Shown: positions 16,253-26,196, counted from the stretch's first letter. The stretch: DNA of 64,000 bases from Roseivirga sp. 4D4 (GCF_001747095.1 NZ_MDGP01000001.1:1099001-1163000); one strand, 5' to 3'. Translations and numbers: made by a program. Notes: a model not told the origin generated them from the sequence alone.

Positions 16253-17347
16253 ATGGACTTTACCTTAGGTATAGAAGAAGAGTACATGGTCATAGATCCT
16301 GAAACCAGAGCACTGGTTTCTCACGACCAAAAAATAGTAACAGAAGCGCAAAAAGTGATTGCCGGTCAGGCCACTCCTGAAATGCATGAAGCTATGGTGG
16401 AAGTAGGCACCAAAGTCTGCACTGACATTAAAGATGCACGTAGACAAATAAGCTTTCTTAGAAAGAGTATTTCAGATATAGCTAATGGTCTAGGCTACAA
16501 AATTGGTGCTGCAGGCTCTCACCCCTTCTCCCATTGGAAAGATCAACCCATCACACCCAAAGAGCGATATCAGATGCTCATCCGAGAGCTTCAAGACACG
16601 GCAAGAGCTAACCTAATCTTCGGCTTACATGTGCATGTGGGTATTGAAGACGAGACCATGAGGCTTCACGTAGCCAATTCAATTCGTTATTTCTTGCCGC
16701 ATATTTATGCTTTGTCAACCAATTCACCCTTTTGGGAAGGAAGAAATACGGGCTTCAAGTCTTTCAGGCCCAAAGTATTTGACAAATTCCCAAGGACTGG
16801 TATTCCTGATTACTTCGAGAGTGTCTCAGAATATAACGACTATGTCAACCTACTGATTAAGACAGGTTGTATCGATGAAGCAACCAAAATCTGGTGGGAC
16901 TGTCGAATTCATCCAAAATTTCCAACCATTGAGATTCGTATTTGTGATATCCCATTGACCATCGATGAGACTGTTACCATTGCAGCTCTGATTCAAGCCT
17001 TGGTTGCCAAACTTGTGAAATTGCGACATGGCAATATGAATTACATGAGTTACAAGAGATCCTTGATTACTGAGAATAAGTGGCGCGCCTCGCGCTACGG
17101 AATTGATGGAAAACTCATTGATTTTGGACGTGAAGCGGAGGTTCCAGTACACGAATTGATCGCTGAATTTGTCGATTTTGTAGATGATGTTGTGGATGAT
17201 CTTGATTCTAGAGAAGAAGTCGAAAATGTATTTAAGATCCTGAAGAATGGTACGGGTGCCGATCGTCAACTTAAAGTGTTTGAAGAAACTTCGAAAGTAG
17301 AGTCAGTCGTTGATTACATCGCGGAGCAGACTGTTTTAGGTCTTTAA
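16253..17347 (+). CDS. YbdK-type carboxylate-amine ligase (GCS2 family)
   Basis: A 364-residue protein from the ATG at 16253 (the in-frame TTG at 16244 would add three residues). The N-terminal FTLGIEEEYMVIDPETRAL is the family's metal/ATP-binding opening; later blocks are GLHVHVGIED, SPFWEGRNTGFKSFR and HPKFPTIEIRICD. YbdK proteins are glutamate-cysteine ligase-like ATP-grasp-related enzymes with weak gamma-glutamylcysteine activity in E. coli; their real substrate is unclear. It follows the acyltransferase pair in the same direction after 84 bp, so a link to an amino-acid lipid or a thiol pathway is possible but unproven. Confidence 0.93.
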   Translation: MDFTLGIEEEYMVIDPETRALVSHDQKIVTEAQKVIAGQATPEMHEAMVEVGTKVCTDIKDARRQISFLRKSISDIANGLGYKIGAAGSHPFSHWKDQPITPKERYQMLIRELQDTARANLIFGLHVHVGIEDETMRLHVANSIRYFLPHIYALSTNSPFWEGRNTGFKSFRPKVFDKFPRTGIPDYFESVSEYNDYVNLLIKTGCIDEATKIWWDCRIHPKFPTIEIRICDIPLTIDETVTIAALIQALVAKLVKLRHGNMNYMSYKRSLITENKWRASRYGIDGKLIDFGREAEVPVHELIAEFVDFVDDVVDDLDSREEVENVFKILKNGTGADRQLKVFEETSKVESVVDYIAEQTVLGL

Positions 17348-17454
17348 TGACACTTAAAGTACTGTGGCACCATCGGCACTAGTGCGGTTTCGATTCCCCG
17401 CATTATTAACTACATTGAGTTTGGTCAAATACACTTACAAACCAAACATCAATC

Positions 17455-20400
17455 ATGAAGAGATTATCCTCGAATCTGACCGTTCTGGTCGCACTTTGTC
17501 TTTTTTCAACAAGTATTTTTGCTCAGGGAACGCGTTTGTTACGACAACCTACCATGAGCGATTCAAACATTGCCTTCACTTATGGTGGCGATATCTGGAT
17601 CACCGACCTGAATGGTCAAAATCTAAAAAGAATTACCAGTACACCAGCCATCGAGAGTGAGCCTCAGTTTTCTCCTGATGGTAATTGGATAGCGTTTTCA
17701 TCCAACCGTTCGGGTAACACAGCGGTATATATCGTCTCTAAAGAAGGCGGTACGCCTAAACGACTTACATGGCAACCTTCAGCAGCCATCGTTAGAGGCT
17801 GGACCCCTGATGGAAAGCGCATTCTCTATGCATCGTCAAGAGAAACAGCCCCTTCAGGCTACAACCGACTTTGGACTGTTCCTGTAGAAGGCGGTCCTTC
17901 TACCATGCTCAGTCACCAATGGGGCTTTGATGGATCCTTTTCATCAAACGCCCGACAAATTGCTGTTGATAAAATGAGCCGATGGGATGTGGAATGGAGA
18001 GCCTATAGAGGCGGACAAAACACACCTTTAATCATACTCAACCTAAGGGATCAGAGTGAAACACTTATTCCTAATGAAGAACGCACTACTGACATTCACC
18101 CCCTATGGATGGGTAATAAAGTCTATTTCCTATCTGATCGTGACTGGAATATGAATGTTTGGTCTTATGATGTAAGATCTAAAGCACTCAGTCAAGTAAC
18201 ACAGTTCACTGGCACAGATGTAAAGTCACTCAATAAGGGTGCTAATGGCCAGTTGATCATAGAACAAAACGGTTACCTACATACCGTAGACCCTTCGAAT
18301 GGTAATACCACGCAATTGAACATCAACGTTATCGGTGACTTCCCTTGGGCTGAGACCAAGTGGGAAACAGTAACAAATAGAGCTTCTGCAGTATCACTAT
18401 CTGCCACAGGTAAGCGTGTAGTGATGGAAGCACGCGGAGAAATCTTCACGGTTCCCACCGAATTCGGGGATGCTAGAAACATCACACAAAGCTCTGGTGC
18501 TGCAGATAGACGTCCCATTTGGTCACCAAAAGGTGATAAAATCGCCTGGTTCTCCGATATGGATGGCCAAGGCTACAGGCTCTACCTAGCTGATCAAGAT
18601 GGCCTTTCAGAGCCCACTAGCTTTAGTATTGGCGAGTCAAAGTTAGGATGGGAACCTAAGTGGTCTCCTGATGGCAAGCACATTGCCTTTGTGGATGATG
18701 ATGTTCGCATTCGTGTAATGAACATGGAAAATGGCAACTTACAGACCATTGGTGTCGGTGGCACTAACTTGGAAAGGGGTCGCTCCGGTTTGGCTTGGGC
18801 TCCTGACTCTAAAAAGTTAGCCTATACCAAGGCAGGTGAAAACATGTTCCGAAAGGTGATGGTATGGGACAGTCAAACCAATACTACCAGCCAATTAACA
18901 AATGACTTTGCGGACGCCTTTGCCCCATCTTGGGACAATGACAAAAAGCACTTCTACTTCTTAGCCAGTACTAATGTGGCGCTAGGTTCAGGATGGGCCA
19001 ATACCAGTTCAATTACGGCTTCTCCTAGCTACTCTCCTTATGTGATTGTTTTACAAGAAGGGGTTGACTCACCATTTATCCCACGTAGTGATGAAGAAGA
19101 GGTTAAGGAGGAAAAACCTAAAAAAGAAGATAAGCCTGAAGCGAAAGGCAAGGAAGATAAAAAAGAGGAAGCCAAGGAAGATGCTGGTATCAAAATCGAT
19201 TTCGAGGGTATTGATAGAAGAACAATTGCTCTTCCATTACCTTCTGGAAACTATACCACGACTGCTCCAGGGCCTGCGGGTTCCGTGTTCATAGCAGAGA
19301 GAAAGCCGGGATCATTCAGTCAAACCCTTCACAAATTCACCTTGAAAGACCGGAAGGCCAAAGACTATTTAACTGGGGTTGGAACATTCACATTGTCGGC
19401 AGATGGCAAGAAAATGCTAGCAAGAGTGAACGGTCGTTGGGCTGTTTCAGGTACTGCCGGACCTAGTGGAAAAGGTGGAAAGCCCGTTAGAGTGAGTCTC
19501 AAAATGAAACTAAATCGTGCCGAAGAATGGAAGCAGATGTTTGAAGAAGCATGGAGGTACGAAAGAGATTACTTCTATGACCCAAATATGCATGGCAGGG
19601 ATTGGAATGCAGTTTACGATCGCTATGCCCCTCTAATTCCATTTGTCAAACATAGAGCGGACCTTAACTACATCTTTGACATGATGAATGGTGAGCTCTC
19701 CGTAGGGCATAGCTTCGTTGGTGGAGGCGACTACCCTTCGATTGATCGCTCGACCATGGGTATGCTTGGTGCTGACTTATCTATTAATAAAAACAGATGG
19801 AGAATTGATCGCATTTATACAACTGAAAGCTGGAACCCAGGTTTAACGAGTCCGCTGGATAGACCCGGGATCAAAGTAGCCGAGGGTAATTATCTCGTTG
19901 GCGTAAATGGCCAAGAACTCACTGCTGGGCAAGATCCATTCGAATTATTGGATGGCACTGTTGGTGAACAAACGGTTTTGCATATCAATGACAAACCAGA
20001 ATTTGAGGGCGCATGGAGAGAGGTAGTTGAGCCAATTCGTAGTGAGAATGCTTTACGTCAAAGGGCTTGGGTTGAGGACAATCGAAGAAGAGTTGATGAG
20101 CTATCAAATGGTAGACTGGGCTATATCTGGGTGCCAAATACTGGCGGACCAGGCTTTGTTAATTTCAACAGATATTTCTTTGCGCAGCAGAATAAAGAAG
20201 GTGCCGTGATAGACGAACGCTTCAATGGCGGTGGTCTGCTTGATGATTACATGGTTGACTTGATGACCAGAACCGTAAGAGCTGGACTGACCAACGAGGT
20301 ACCAAATGGACAAGCCATGAGGCTACCTGCCGGTATTTTGGGACCTAAAGTCCTCTTGATTAACGAACTGGCGGGATCAGGTGGAGACTTCTTCCCGTGG

Positions 20401-20730
20401 GTGTTCCGTCAGCAAAAGGCTGGAGCCTTGATTGGTGCCAGAACCTGGGGTGGATTAGTGAAGTCATCAACACACTACCGATTCATAGATGGCGGTTCAA
20501 TGACCGCGCCTGATAATGCTGTCTTTGACCCTATCAACAATGTATTTGTGGCTGAGAACGAAGGTGTACCTGCTGATATTGAGGTAAGACAGGATGCTAA
20601 GTCTTTATCCAATGGTGGAGACCCTCAACTGGAAAGGGCGGTTCAGGAAGTTTTGAGACTTTTAGGCAATACACCTAAGGCCAAGATTACGCCACCACCT
20701 TACAATACGCCTGCTAAGAAGGGGAATTAG
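17455..20730 (+). CDS. Tricorn protease homologue (S41 family, secreted)
   Basis: A 1091-residue protein with an N-terminal signal peptide (LVALCLFSTSIFAQ). Residues about 25-520 form two TolB/PD40-type propellers (PQFSPDGNWIAFSSN; PKWSPDGKHIAFVDD). Then come a Lys/Glu-rich linker (about 540-580), a core domain with His752 in ELSVGHSF, a PDZ-like segment (GIKVAEGNYLVGVNG), and the S41 catalytic domain with nucleophile Ser975 in NELAGSGGDFF and a Glu in ENEGVPADIEV. The length and order match archaeal tricorn (about 1070 residues). Tricorn trims oligopeptides from the proteasome; the secreted Bacteroidota forms probably degrade peptides in the periplasm. Confidence 0.95.
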   Translation: MKRLSSNLTVLVALCLFSTSIFAQGTRLLRQPTMSDSNIAFTYGGDIWITDLNGQNLKRITSTPAIESEPQFSPDGNWIAFSSNRSGNTAVYIVSKEGGTPKRLTWQPSAAIVRGWTPDGKRILYASSRETAPSGYNRLWTVPVEGGPSTMLSHQWGFDGSFSSNARQIAVDKMSRWDVEWRAYRGGQNTPLIILNLRDQSETLIPNEERTTDIHPLWMGNKVYFLSDRDWNMNVWSYDVRSKALSQVTQFTGTDVKSLNKGANGQLIIEQNGYLHTVDPSNGNTTQLNINVIGDFPWAETKWETVTNRASAVSLSATGKRVVMEARGEIFTVPTEFGDARNITQSSGAADRRPIWSPKGDKIAWFSDMDGQGYRLYLADQDGLSEPTSFSIGESKLGWEPKWSPDGKHIAFVDDDVRIRVMNMENGNLQTIGVGGTNLERGRSGLAWAPDSKKLAYTKAGENMFRKVMVWDSQTNTTSQLTNDFADAFAPSWDNDKKHFYFLASTNVALGSGWANTSSITASPSYSPYVIVLQEGVDSPFIPRSDEEEVKEEKPKKEDKPEAKGKEDKKEEAKEDAGIKIDFEGIDRRTIALPLPSGNYTTTAPGPAGSVFIAERKPGSFSQTLHKFTLKDRKAKDYLTGVGTFTLSADGKKMLARVNGRWAVSGTAGPSGKGGKPVRVSLKMKLNRAEEWKQMFEEAWRYERDYFYDPNMHGRDWNAVYDRYAPLIPFVKHRADLNYIFDMMNGELSVGHSFVGGGDYPSIDRSTMGMLGADLSINKNRWRIDRIYTTESWNPGLTSPLDRPGIKVAEGNYLVGVNGQELTAGQDPFELLDGTVGEQTVLHINDKPEFEGAWREVVEPIRSENALRQRAWVEDNRRRVDELSNGRLGYIWVPNTGGPGFVNFNRYFFAQQNKEGAVIDERFNGGGLLDDYMVDLMTRTVRAGLTNEVPNGQAMRLPAGILGPKVLLINELAGSGGDFFPWVFRQQKAGALIGARTWGGLVKSSTHYRFIDGGSMTAPDNAVFDPINNVFVAENEGVPADIEVRQDAKSLSNGGDPQLERAVQEVLRLLGNTPKAKITPPPYNTPAKKGN

Positions 20731-21058
20731 CAGTCAAGAATAAATAAAATAAGTCATTCCGAGGTACGAGGAATCTTTACCATTAATACAAGTACATGTA
20801 TGGCGGTAAAGATCCCTCGATAAACTCGGGATAAGAAGGCTTCAGGATAAGTTTACGTTCCTCTTTTCATTCTGAGCCTGCCTCTCGGCAAACAGGTGCA
20901 GCGAAGAACCTTAACCATTAACACTGAACAGGACTTTCTTTGAGAATAGGATCCCTCATTCTTCGGGATGACTACGTTATAATGTTACAATAAAATCAAT
21001 TCAGAACGTCATTCTGAGAGCAACGAAGAATCTTGACCACCCATACCGATAACCCATT
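20731..21058. repeat. Gene-free stretch filled with decayed copies of a Bacteroidota intergenic repeat
   Basis: No gene is visible. Five related copies occur: GTCATTCCGAGGTACGAGGA (20753 on), an inverted copy AAGATCCCTCGATAAACTCG (about 20818 on), CATTCTGAG...GCGAAGAACCTT (20868-20912, with an internal CCTG...CAGG insertion), an inverted copy ATCCCTCATTCTTCGGGATG (20951 on), and GTCATTCTGAGAGCAACGAA (21008 on). Copies 1 and 2 form a long imperfect hairpin (GGAATCTTTACC/GGTAAAGATCCC). This is the widespread CATTCTGAGCGAAGCGAAGAATCT-type family, here diverged, sitting between convergent genes. Confidence 0.75.
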
Positions 21059-23269
21059 TTAGAAATTCAACCAGTAGGTGAGTTTGAAAACGAGTGCCCT
21101 TGACCTGGAGTCTCCAATATTGATAAAGCCATCATCATTGGTGGCCAAGTAATTATCCGTATAGACCAAGAAGAAATCTGATACAGGAGCAAAACGCCAT
21201 TGAAGCCTTGAATTGATATTCAAGTTTTCAATCTGGGTATTGTACTGCACAAAAGTGGTCCAAAAGAGTTTCTTGGTAAAGGTGAAGTCAAACCTAGGTC
21301 CTATCAGGAACAGGTTGGCATCACTATAAGGATCAGGCAGCCTGATTCTGTTATAAGCAAAGTTAATGCTGGTAAAACCGAGCGGTTGATAGCGAATGTT
21401 CAGACTACCTTCTAGGTTGATTCGCGTTCCATTAAAGTAATCACCAGACCGGGTACTTACGCTAAAATTCACAAGCTTGCGCTGATCAGAATTATAGCTC
21501 GCGATAATCAAATTATTGTGGTATCCCGTTCCGCTAGGCAAGGCCAACCCTCCCGATCCACTTGGATCAAAACCATTGAAAAGAAAAGTGTATTGCCTTC
21601 TTAAACGAGCACTAAAGCGGGCCGAACTTCTCCAGTTGATATCATAGAGAATATTCATATCCCAGTCTAGGAAGCCAAACTCATCGTTCCAAACCATATC
21701 GAAATCAAACCCTGGTCCATGGCGTTGTATCCCACCTTTTTCTGGGAAGAAAGAATAGCGCACTGTATTGGCCAACTGCTGAATGTCTCGTCTTCTTACA
21801 AAACCTACTTCGGGATTATAGTTAGCCCCAACCCTTTGCGTGAATAGTCTCCAGGACCATTTGGGCACACCATAGTTCAGTTCTAAACCAGTAGCATAAG
21901 CATCATCAGGTTGCACCTGATCTATGGATTGATGATAGAATACCTTTCCATTCCATACATTATCGGCAGAAGCATGGTTATAGTCCACACCAATCGTTCG
22001 GTTCCATTCGGAATATAAATTCGTATCAAACGAGCCAAGGTCATCAAATGTCTGCTTATTCACGACTAGAAAGGACACATTTGACCTGGCAAAGACTTTT
22101 TGCTGCAGTGACAACACAGAATAGTTGTAAGATGGAAGCGCAGCATCTCCTTCCCTGCCAGCTTGCATAGAAAGAAAACCCAGCCGCAAGTTATCATTGA
22201 CTTTACCACTGAGCCTGGCGCCTGCCGGTATAGGGTTTTGAATGTTCTGACCTGTGGTTTCGTCTCGAGCCACACCAATTCTTCTTGAGAAAAATGGTCG
22301 TGTTCCCTGATTTCCATAGTTGGCGAATAAATCAGCATTCTCCAGAAAGAACTGTCTTCGCTCTGGGAAGAAGATCTCGAAGCGATCCAGATTCGTCACT
22401 TGCCGATCTACTTCCACCTGTGAGAAGTCAGGGTTAACCGTTACATCGAGGTTTAAGCCTGGAGTTACGGCATACTTTAGGTCAAAACCAGCATCGAAAT
22501 TCGTTTCTGACGGATCGCCTGACTGGAAGTTCTTACTGATACCAGAGGCCACATAGGGTATGAAAGAGATATTTGAACCAGGCTTTTTCGTGGGTTCATC
22601 CCAATTCATTTTCCTCATTGTCGCAAGGTTAATGATTGAGAAATTCCTTGAAATTGGAGACCAGGTGGATCGTTCGGCATATTCGCTATCCACGCGATAG
22701 AAGTTCACATTCCATTTGGTTTGGCCTTCGGCATAACGAATCGTCTTGAGAGGAATCGCCATTTCAGCGACCCAATACCCATCTTCCTGACGTGCTTCGC
22801 CCTTCCACTTATTGTCCCAGTCAAGACTGAACCCTCCTCGCCCACTTCCACCATTGGAAATCAGCCCTTCTCTCCTTACACCAAAAGGGTTTATACCGAA
22901 AATGAAGGCGTTAGTATTGTCTTGGAATGCATCAATCAAGAAGGAAAAGGAATCGTTGGCATCGCCAAAAAAATCACGCCTGAGTGATGGTGTTATATAA
23001 CCTCGGTCACCTTCAGGGTTGTACATAATTCCCAGCACATAAATGAACTGATCATCGTACAATACCTTGGCCACAGATTGAGCATAGGCCAACGAGGTAT
23101 CCATTGGAAAGAACTGCTGGAAATCATAGGCAGAATCAGCATATGACCAAATCTCATCGATCTGCCCATCAATTACGATCCGCTCGTTAATCCTCTTAAT
23201 CTCTATATCCTGACCATAGCTAAAGGCACCCACAAGGAAGATGAGTGCCCCGAACAATCGCTTTCGCAT
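21059..23269 (-). CDS. DUF5916 outer-membrane protein with N-terminal CBM9-like domain
   Basis: A 736-residue protein with signal peptide (LFGALIFLVGAFSYGQ). Residues about 25-230 resemble the family-9 carbohydrate-binding fold (IVIDGQIDEIWSYAD; FIYVLGIMYNPEG). The remainder is the DUF5916 part, rich in alternating beta strands and ending in an aromatic-terminated strand (LVFKLTYWLNF), as expected for an outer-membrane barrel. The block FEIFFPERRQFFLENADLF is characteristic. Its role is unknown; members are common in Bacteroidota and Gemmatimonadota envelopes. A TAGTTTTG box lies 5 bp before the ATG, but without a clear -33 element. Confidence 0.9.
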   Translation of the reverse strand: MRKRLFGALIFLVGAFSYGQDIEIKRINERIVIDGQIDEIWSYADSAYDFQQFFPMDTSLAYAQSVAKVLYDDQFIYVLGIMYNPEGDRGYITPSLRRDFFGDANDSFSFLIDAFQDNTNAFIFGINPFGVRREGLISNGGSGRGGFSLDWDNKWKGEARQEDGYWVAEMAIPLKTIRYAEGQTKWNVNFYRVDSEYAERSTWSPISRNFSIINLATMRKMNWDEPTKKPGSNISFIPYVASGISKNFQSGDPSETNFDAGFDLKYAVTPGLNLDVTVNPDFSQVEVDRQVTNLDRFEIFFPERRQFFLENADLFANYGNQGTRPFFSRRIGVARDETTGQNIQNPIPAGARLSGKVNDNLRLGFLSMQAGREGDAALPSYNYSVLSLQQKVFARSNVSFLVVNKQTFDDLGSFDTNLYSEWNRTIGVDYNHASADNVWNGKVFYHQSIDQVQPDDAYATGLELNYGVPKWSWRLFTQRVGANYNPEVGFVRRRDIQQLANTVRYSFFPEKGGIQRHGPGFDFDMVWNDEFGFLDWDMNILYDINWRSSARFSARLRRQYTFLFNGFDPSGSGGLALPSGTGYHNNLIIASYNSDQRKLVNFSVSTRSGDYFNGTRINLEGSLNIRYQPLGFTSINFAYNRIRLPDPYSDANLFLIGPRFDFTFTKKLFWTTFVQYNTQIENLNINSRLQWRFAPVSDFFLVYTDNYLATNDDGFINIGDSRSRALVFKLTYWLNF

Positions 23270-23411
23270 CCTGCAAAACTAAATCTTCTTTTCGTTCGGG
23301 ACTTAAGATTTACACCAGTGGATATGATTCTTTCCTTTAGTGACCTCCTTGAGACAAATTGACACTAAATTATCGGGGCGATTAACTAACTTTCCATCAA
23401 ATTCTCAAACC

Positions 23412-24419
23412 ATGAATCGATTTTTTATTGCGGCAGCAATGATTCTAGTCTTGGTCTCTTGTAAATCAGATGATGACGGAGGCGGGATGCAGCAAGATTT
23501 ATCTGGAAAGATAGTTATCCCCAATGCGACAAGAGATACGGTGCTCTTTGTAAACGCCATAGACAATGTGTCGCTCCCTATTTTCATTTCAATCCCTACA
23601 TCTTCCGTCAATTTACCAGGCATGGTGGTAATGCATGGCTCAGGAGGTAATTGGAATGACTCCGACACAGACAATGATGGTATTGATGACACGATAGTCG
23701 AATGGGAATTATCAAGCCAAAACAATCAATGGAAGGCGTTATTCGACAATGAGAATGTTGTCTCAGCTTTTCCAGGCAGTTATTACCGAAGAGGAACTGT
23801 AGAAAATGCAGGAGACTGGAAGAATCCACCCCGGCAATTTCAAATCAGTGCATCCTTCGTTCGTAACTACGATGCTTATAGTACACTTGAACTACTAAGA
23901 AAACTAGTGAGAGAAGATGGTACACCAGTACTTCAGTCAGATAATGTGGCCATTCTAGGCTTTTCACATGGCGGCACGGCTGTTCAAAGCACCTTGTTCG
24001 ATACAAGCGTAATACCGACTGATTGGGAGTGGTCACAATCCTATAGCGGGACAGTTTATACTAATGAGATACAAAGTCCTGCCCCGTCACCACAAGCTGG
24101 AGGCTTTGTTGCAGGCGTTATGTATTATCCTGGATCATTTCATAATAGCTATTATGGCAATCCATGCAATGGAACAAGCATCTTTCAGACCACAGTGGAT
24201 TTCATGATCCATTTGGCCTCAGAAGATCCGTTGACAAGTAATTCCAATTGTATGCTGGAGACAGTATCAAACAATGGAGGTGGCATAGCGACAATACATA
24301 ACTATCAGGGCGCTGACCATAGTTTCGACTCAAAGACCACTGGGATTAATGGAGATGCAAGCACATTGGCCAGACAACGTACGATGACATATTTGAAGGC
24401 CAAGCTGGGAATCAACTAG
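23412..24419 (+). CDS. Alpha/beta-hydrolase lipoprotein (dienelactone hydrolase-like)
   Basis: A 335-residue product from the ATG at 23412, chosen because it starts a lipoprotein signal (MNRFFIAAAMILVLVSCKS, lipidated Cys17); a GTG at 23340 would add 24 non-signal residues. The body has the hydrolase features LPGMVVMHGSGGNW (oxyanion region), the nucleophile elbow ILGFSHGGTAVQ (Ser in GFSHGG) and a C-terminal His in YQGADHSFD. It is thus a surface or periplasmic esterase/peptidase-like enzyme of unknown substrate. Its stop codon shares a CTAG with the stop of the convergent CIA30 gene. Confidence 0.88.
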   Translation: MNRFFIAAAMILVLVSCKSDDDGGGMQQDLSGKIVIPNATRDTVLFVNAIDNVSLPIFISIPTSSVNLPGMVVMHGSGGNWNDSDTDNDGIDDTIVEWELSSQNNQWKALFDNENVVSAFPGSYYRRGTVENAGDWKNPPRQFQISASFVRNYDAYSTLELLRKLVREDGTPVLQSDNVAILGFSHGGTAVQSTLFDTSVIPTDWEWSQSYSGTVYTNEIQSPAPSPQAGGFVAGVMYYPGSFHNSYYGNPCNGTSIFQTTVDFMIHLASEDPLTSNSNCMLETVSNNGGGIATIHNYQGADHSFDSKTTGINGDASTLARQRTMTYLKAKLGIN

Positions 24420-24967
24420 TTCTCTGCTTTAAAAAATTTGATGTAGTCAATCTCCAGTTTGAAGCTACCAGCCTCCTTAGAATCAGTGATGATACCCAAC
24501 CTTATCGTATTCTTTGCATTATAAGGAGACATTCTTCTGCCGGTTTCTCTGCCCATTTGATATTGACTTAGTTCATAAAGATTAGCTTCTAATGTCATCC
24601 AAATATTATCCGTACTGGGCAATGGCATCTTATGATTAGGTCGCCAAAAACGCCTGTTCTGATCAAAAGACAACGCACAATTCAAGCCGTCAAGTCTATA
24701 CTTGATTTCTACCTTGTCATATTCAGATAGGTCATAAAGTCCGTAAGGTGATCTAAATGAGGTAAAGCCTCCATTATTTTCTAATGAAACATCTCCTGAG
24801 AATGTAATGGTTGTTTCATTAAACTCTACTTTTCCACGGGAAAGCCCTCCCATGACGCCATCATTCACGATCATCCACTCTTCCCCAGTCTTACCTTCTC
24901 CAAAATCAAACACCCATGAATTTGTATTGAAGAAAAGGTTGGTAAACAATATCAAACAATAGATCAT
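24416..24967 (-). CDS. CIA30 family protein (galactose-binding-like fold)
   Basis: A 183-residue protein with an N-terminal hydrophobic stretch (MIYCLILFTNLFFNTNSWVF), probably a signal peptide. Family blocks: EWMIVNDGVMGGLSRG, FSGDVSLENNGGFTSFRS, YKVEIKYRLDG-type strand and the closing strand LEIDYIKFFKAEN. CIA30 was named for a mitochondrial complex I assembly factor, but bacterial members are secreted or cytoplasmic carbohydrate-binding-like folds whose role is unknown. It overlaps the convergent hydrolase gene by four bases (CTAG serving both stops). Confidence 0.9.
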   Translation of the reverse strand: MIYCLILFTNLFFNTNSWVFDFGEGKTGEEWMIVNDGVMGGLSRGKVEFNETTITFSGDVSLENNGGFTSFRSPYGLYDLSEYDKVEIKYRLDGLNCALSFDQNRRFWRPNHKMPLPSTDNIWMTLEANLYELSQYQMGRETGRRMSPYNAKNTIRLGIITDSKEAGSFKLEIDYIKFFKAEN

Positions 24968-25083
24968 TTTTAAGAATTTGGGATGTTAACAGACTGTTCT
25001 CTCGATTGTTACGGAATTGTATGAGAATTGCATATTCCATTCTTTTTGAGGAACTTAAGTCTTCCAAATCAATCTTTACTGAC

Positions 25084-25446
25084 ATGAAGAAGCCTGTAAT
25101 CCTTTTAATCTCTGGATTTTCAGTTATCATTCTTTTAAGCCTTACACTTCGTCCGGTTCCTTCCTTACCTGAAAATCAGTTGTCAATTGCCAATGGCACT
25201 GTTTCTCACATTTTTGAAGGTGGAGAAAAAGACATTGTTTTCAGATTAAAAGAGACCGATGAGATGTTCTATATCAATAGAGGGCTTGAACAGGGCCTCG
25301 AAATTGAAGCACTAAAAAAACAACTTATAGGGAATCAAATCACGTTGAAATACCCCGAATATTGGTCCCTACTTAATAATGGATCAACACATCACGTCTC
25401 CAAAGTTGAATACAACGGGGAAACGATCTTCTCGGAGCTTAGATAA
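25084..25446 (+). CDS. Small membrane-anchored or secreted protein, unknown function
   Basis: A 120-residue product from the ATG at 25084. Two earlier in-frame ATGs (25006, 25021) exist, but 25084 places MKKP directly before the hydrophobic segment (VILLISGFSVIILLSLTL), a signal anchor or signal peptide. The rest (about 95 residues) is soluble and looks like a small beta domain (LSIANGTVSHIFEGGEKDIV; FYINRGLEQGLEIEALKK). I do not recognise the family. It starts divergently from CIA30 and is 63 bp before the SGNH hydrolase, so may be cotranscribed with it. Confidence 0.7.
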   Translation: MKKPVILLISGFSVIILLSLTLRPVPSLPENQLSIANGTVSHIFEGGEKDIVFRLKETDEMFYINRGLEQGLEIEALKKQLIGNQITLKYPEYWSLLNNGSTHHVSKVEYNGETIFSELR

Positions 25447-25509
25447 TCATCATCACTACCGTCCTTCTAATAAGGGTTTTTCTCGATTGAACGGTTTACC
25501 ACTTGAAAG

Positions 25510-26196
25510 ATGAGAAGAACACTTTTTTATGCCCTTTTACTTTTAGGCTCCATAAATTGGGCTTATGCTCAGAAGATACTGTACGTAGGAAATAGCCTCA
25601 CCTATTCTAATGACTTACCTGAGATAGTTGAAAGGCTTGGCAAAAGCCTCAATAAGAAAATTGAAACACAGTGCATCTGCTTTCCAAATTATGGACTAGA
25701 GGATCACTGGAATGATGGGTTAATCCAGGCTAGCGTCAGCAAGGGTGAATTCGATTATGTGATCTTTCAACAAGGTCCGTCTTCACAAGCCTATGGCAGG
25801 ACTTCATTGATAGATTTTGGCGGCAGAATTTCCAAATTGTCAATTAAGCATGAAGCAAAACCCGCGTATTTCATGGTTTGGCCATCCGTTCAGTATTATC
25901 AAACATTCGATGGTGTAATAAAGAATCACACGGATGCTGCCCAATTGAATAAGGCCCTTTTAATAAAGGGAGGAGAAATTTGGCGTTCTTTCCGAGAGTC
26001 CTACGATACGATCGAATTATACCAAAGAGACCAATTCCATCCCTCTATGACCGGAAGCTTTTTGATGGCACTGACACATATCAAATACCTCTTCCCCACT
26101 TCAGATTTGAGTTTATTAAAACATCGAAAATTCAGAGAATGGATTCCCGATAAGGAGTCATTTGATTTAATGATACAAACTGTAACCGCGTACTAG
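25510..26196 (+). CDS. SGNH/GDSL-like hydrolase, secreted
   Basis: A 228-residue protein with signal peptide (LFYALLLLGSINWAYAQ). Block I is ILYVGNSLTYSNDLP with the nucleophile Ser29 in GNS, and block V is YQRDQFHPS with Asp174 and His177. These give the catalytic Ser and Asp-x-x-His of SGNH hydrolases. The middle includes FDYVIFQQGPSSQ, where a Gln-rich loop replaces the usual GxND block. It is probably an esterase or deacetylase acting on a polysaccharide or lipid in the periplasm. Confidence 0.88.
   Translation: MRRTLFYALLLLGSINWAYAQKILYVGNSLTYSNDLPEIVERLGKSLNKKIETQCICFPNYGLEDHWNDGLIQASVSKGEFDYVIFQQGPSSQAYGRTSLIDFGGRISKLSIKHEAKPAYFMVWPSVQYYQTFDGVIKNHTDAAQLNKALLIKGGEIWRSFRESYDTIELYQRDQFHPSMTGSFLMALTHIKYLFPTSDLSLLKHRKFREWIPDKESFDLMIQTVTAY

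Noticed and set aside
17376..17385. Palindrome GCACTAGTGC before the tricorn gene as an operator
   Set aside because: A 10-bp palindrome alone, with no promoter match or linked regulator, is too weak.
19046..19294. Lys/Arg-rich 82-codon plus-strand frame
   Set aside because: It is an out-of-frame reading of the Lys/Glu linker of the tricorn homologue.
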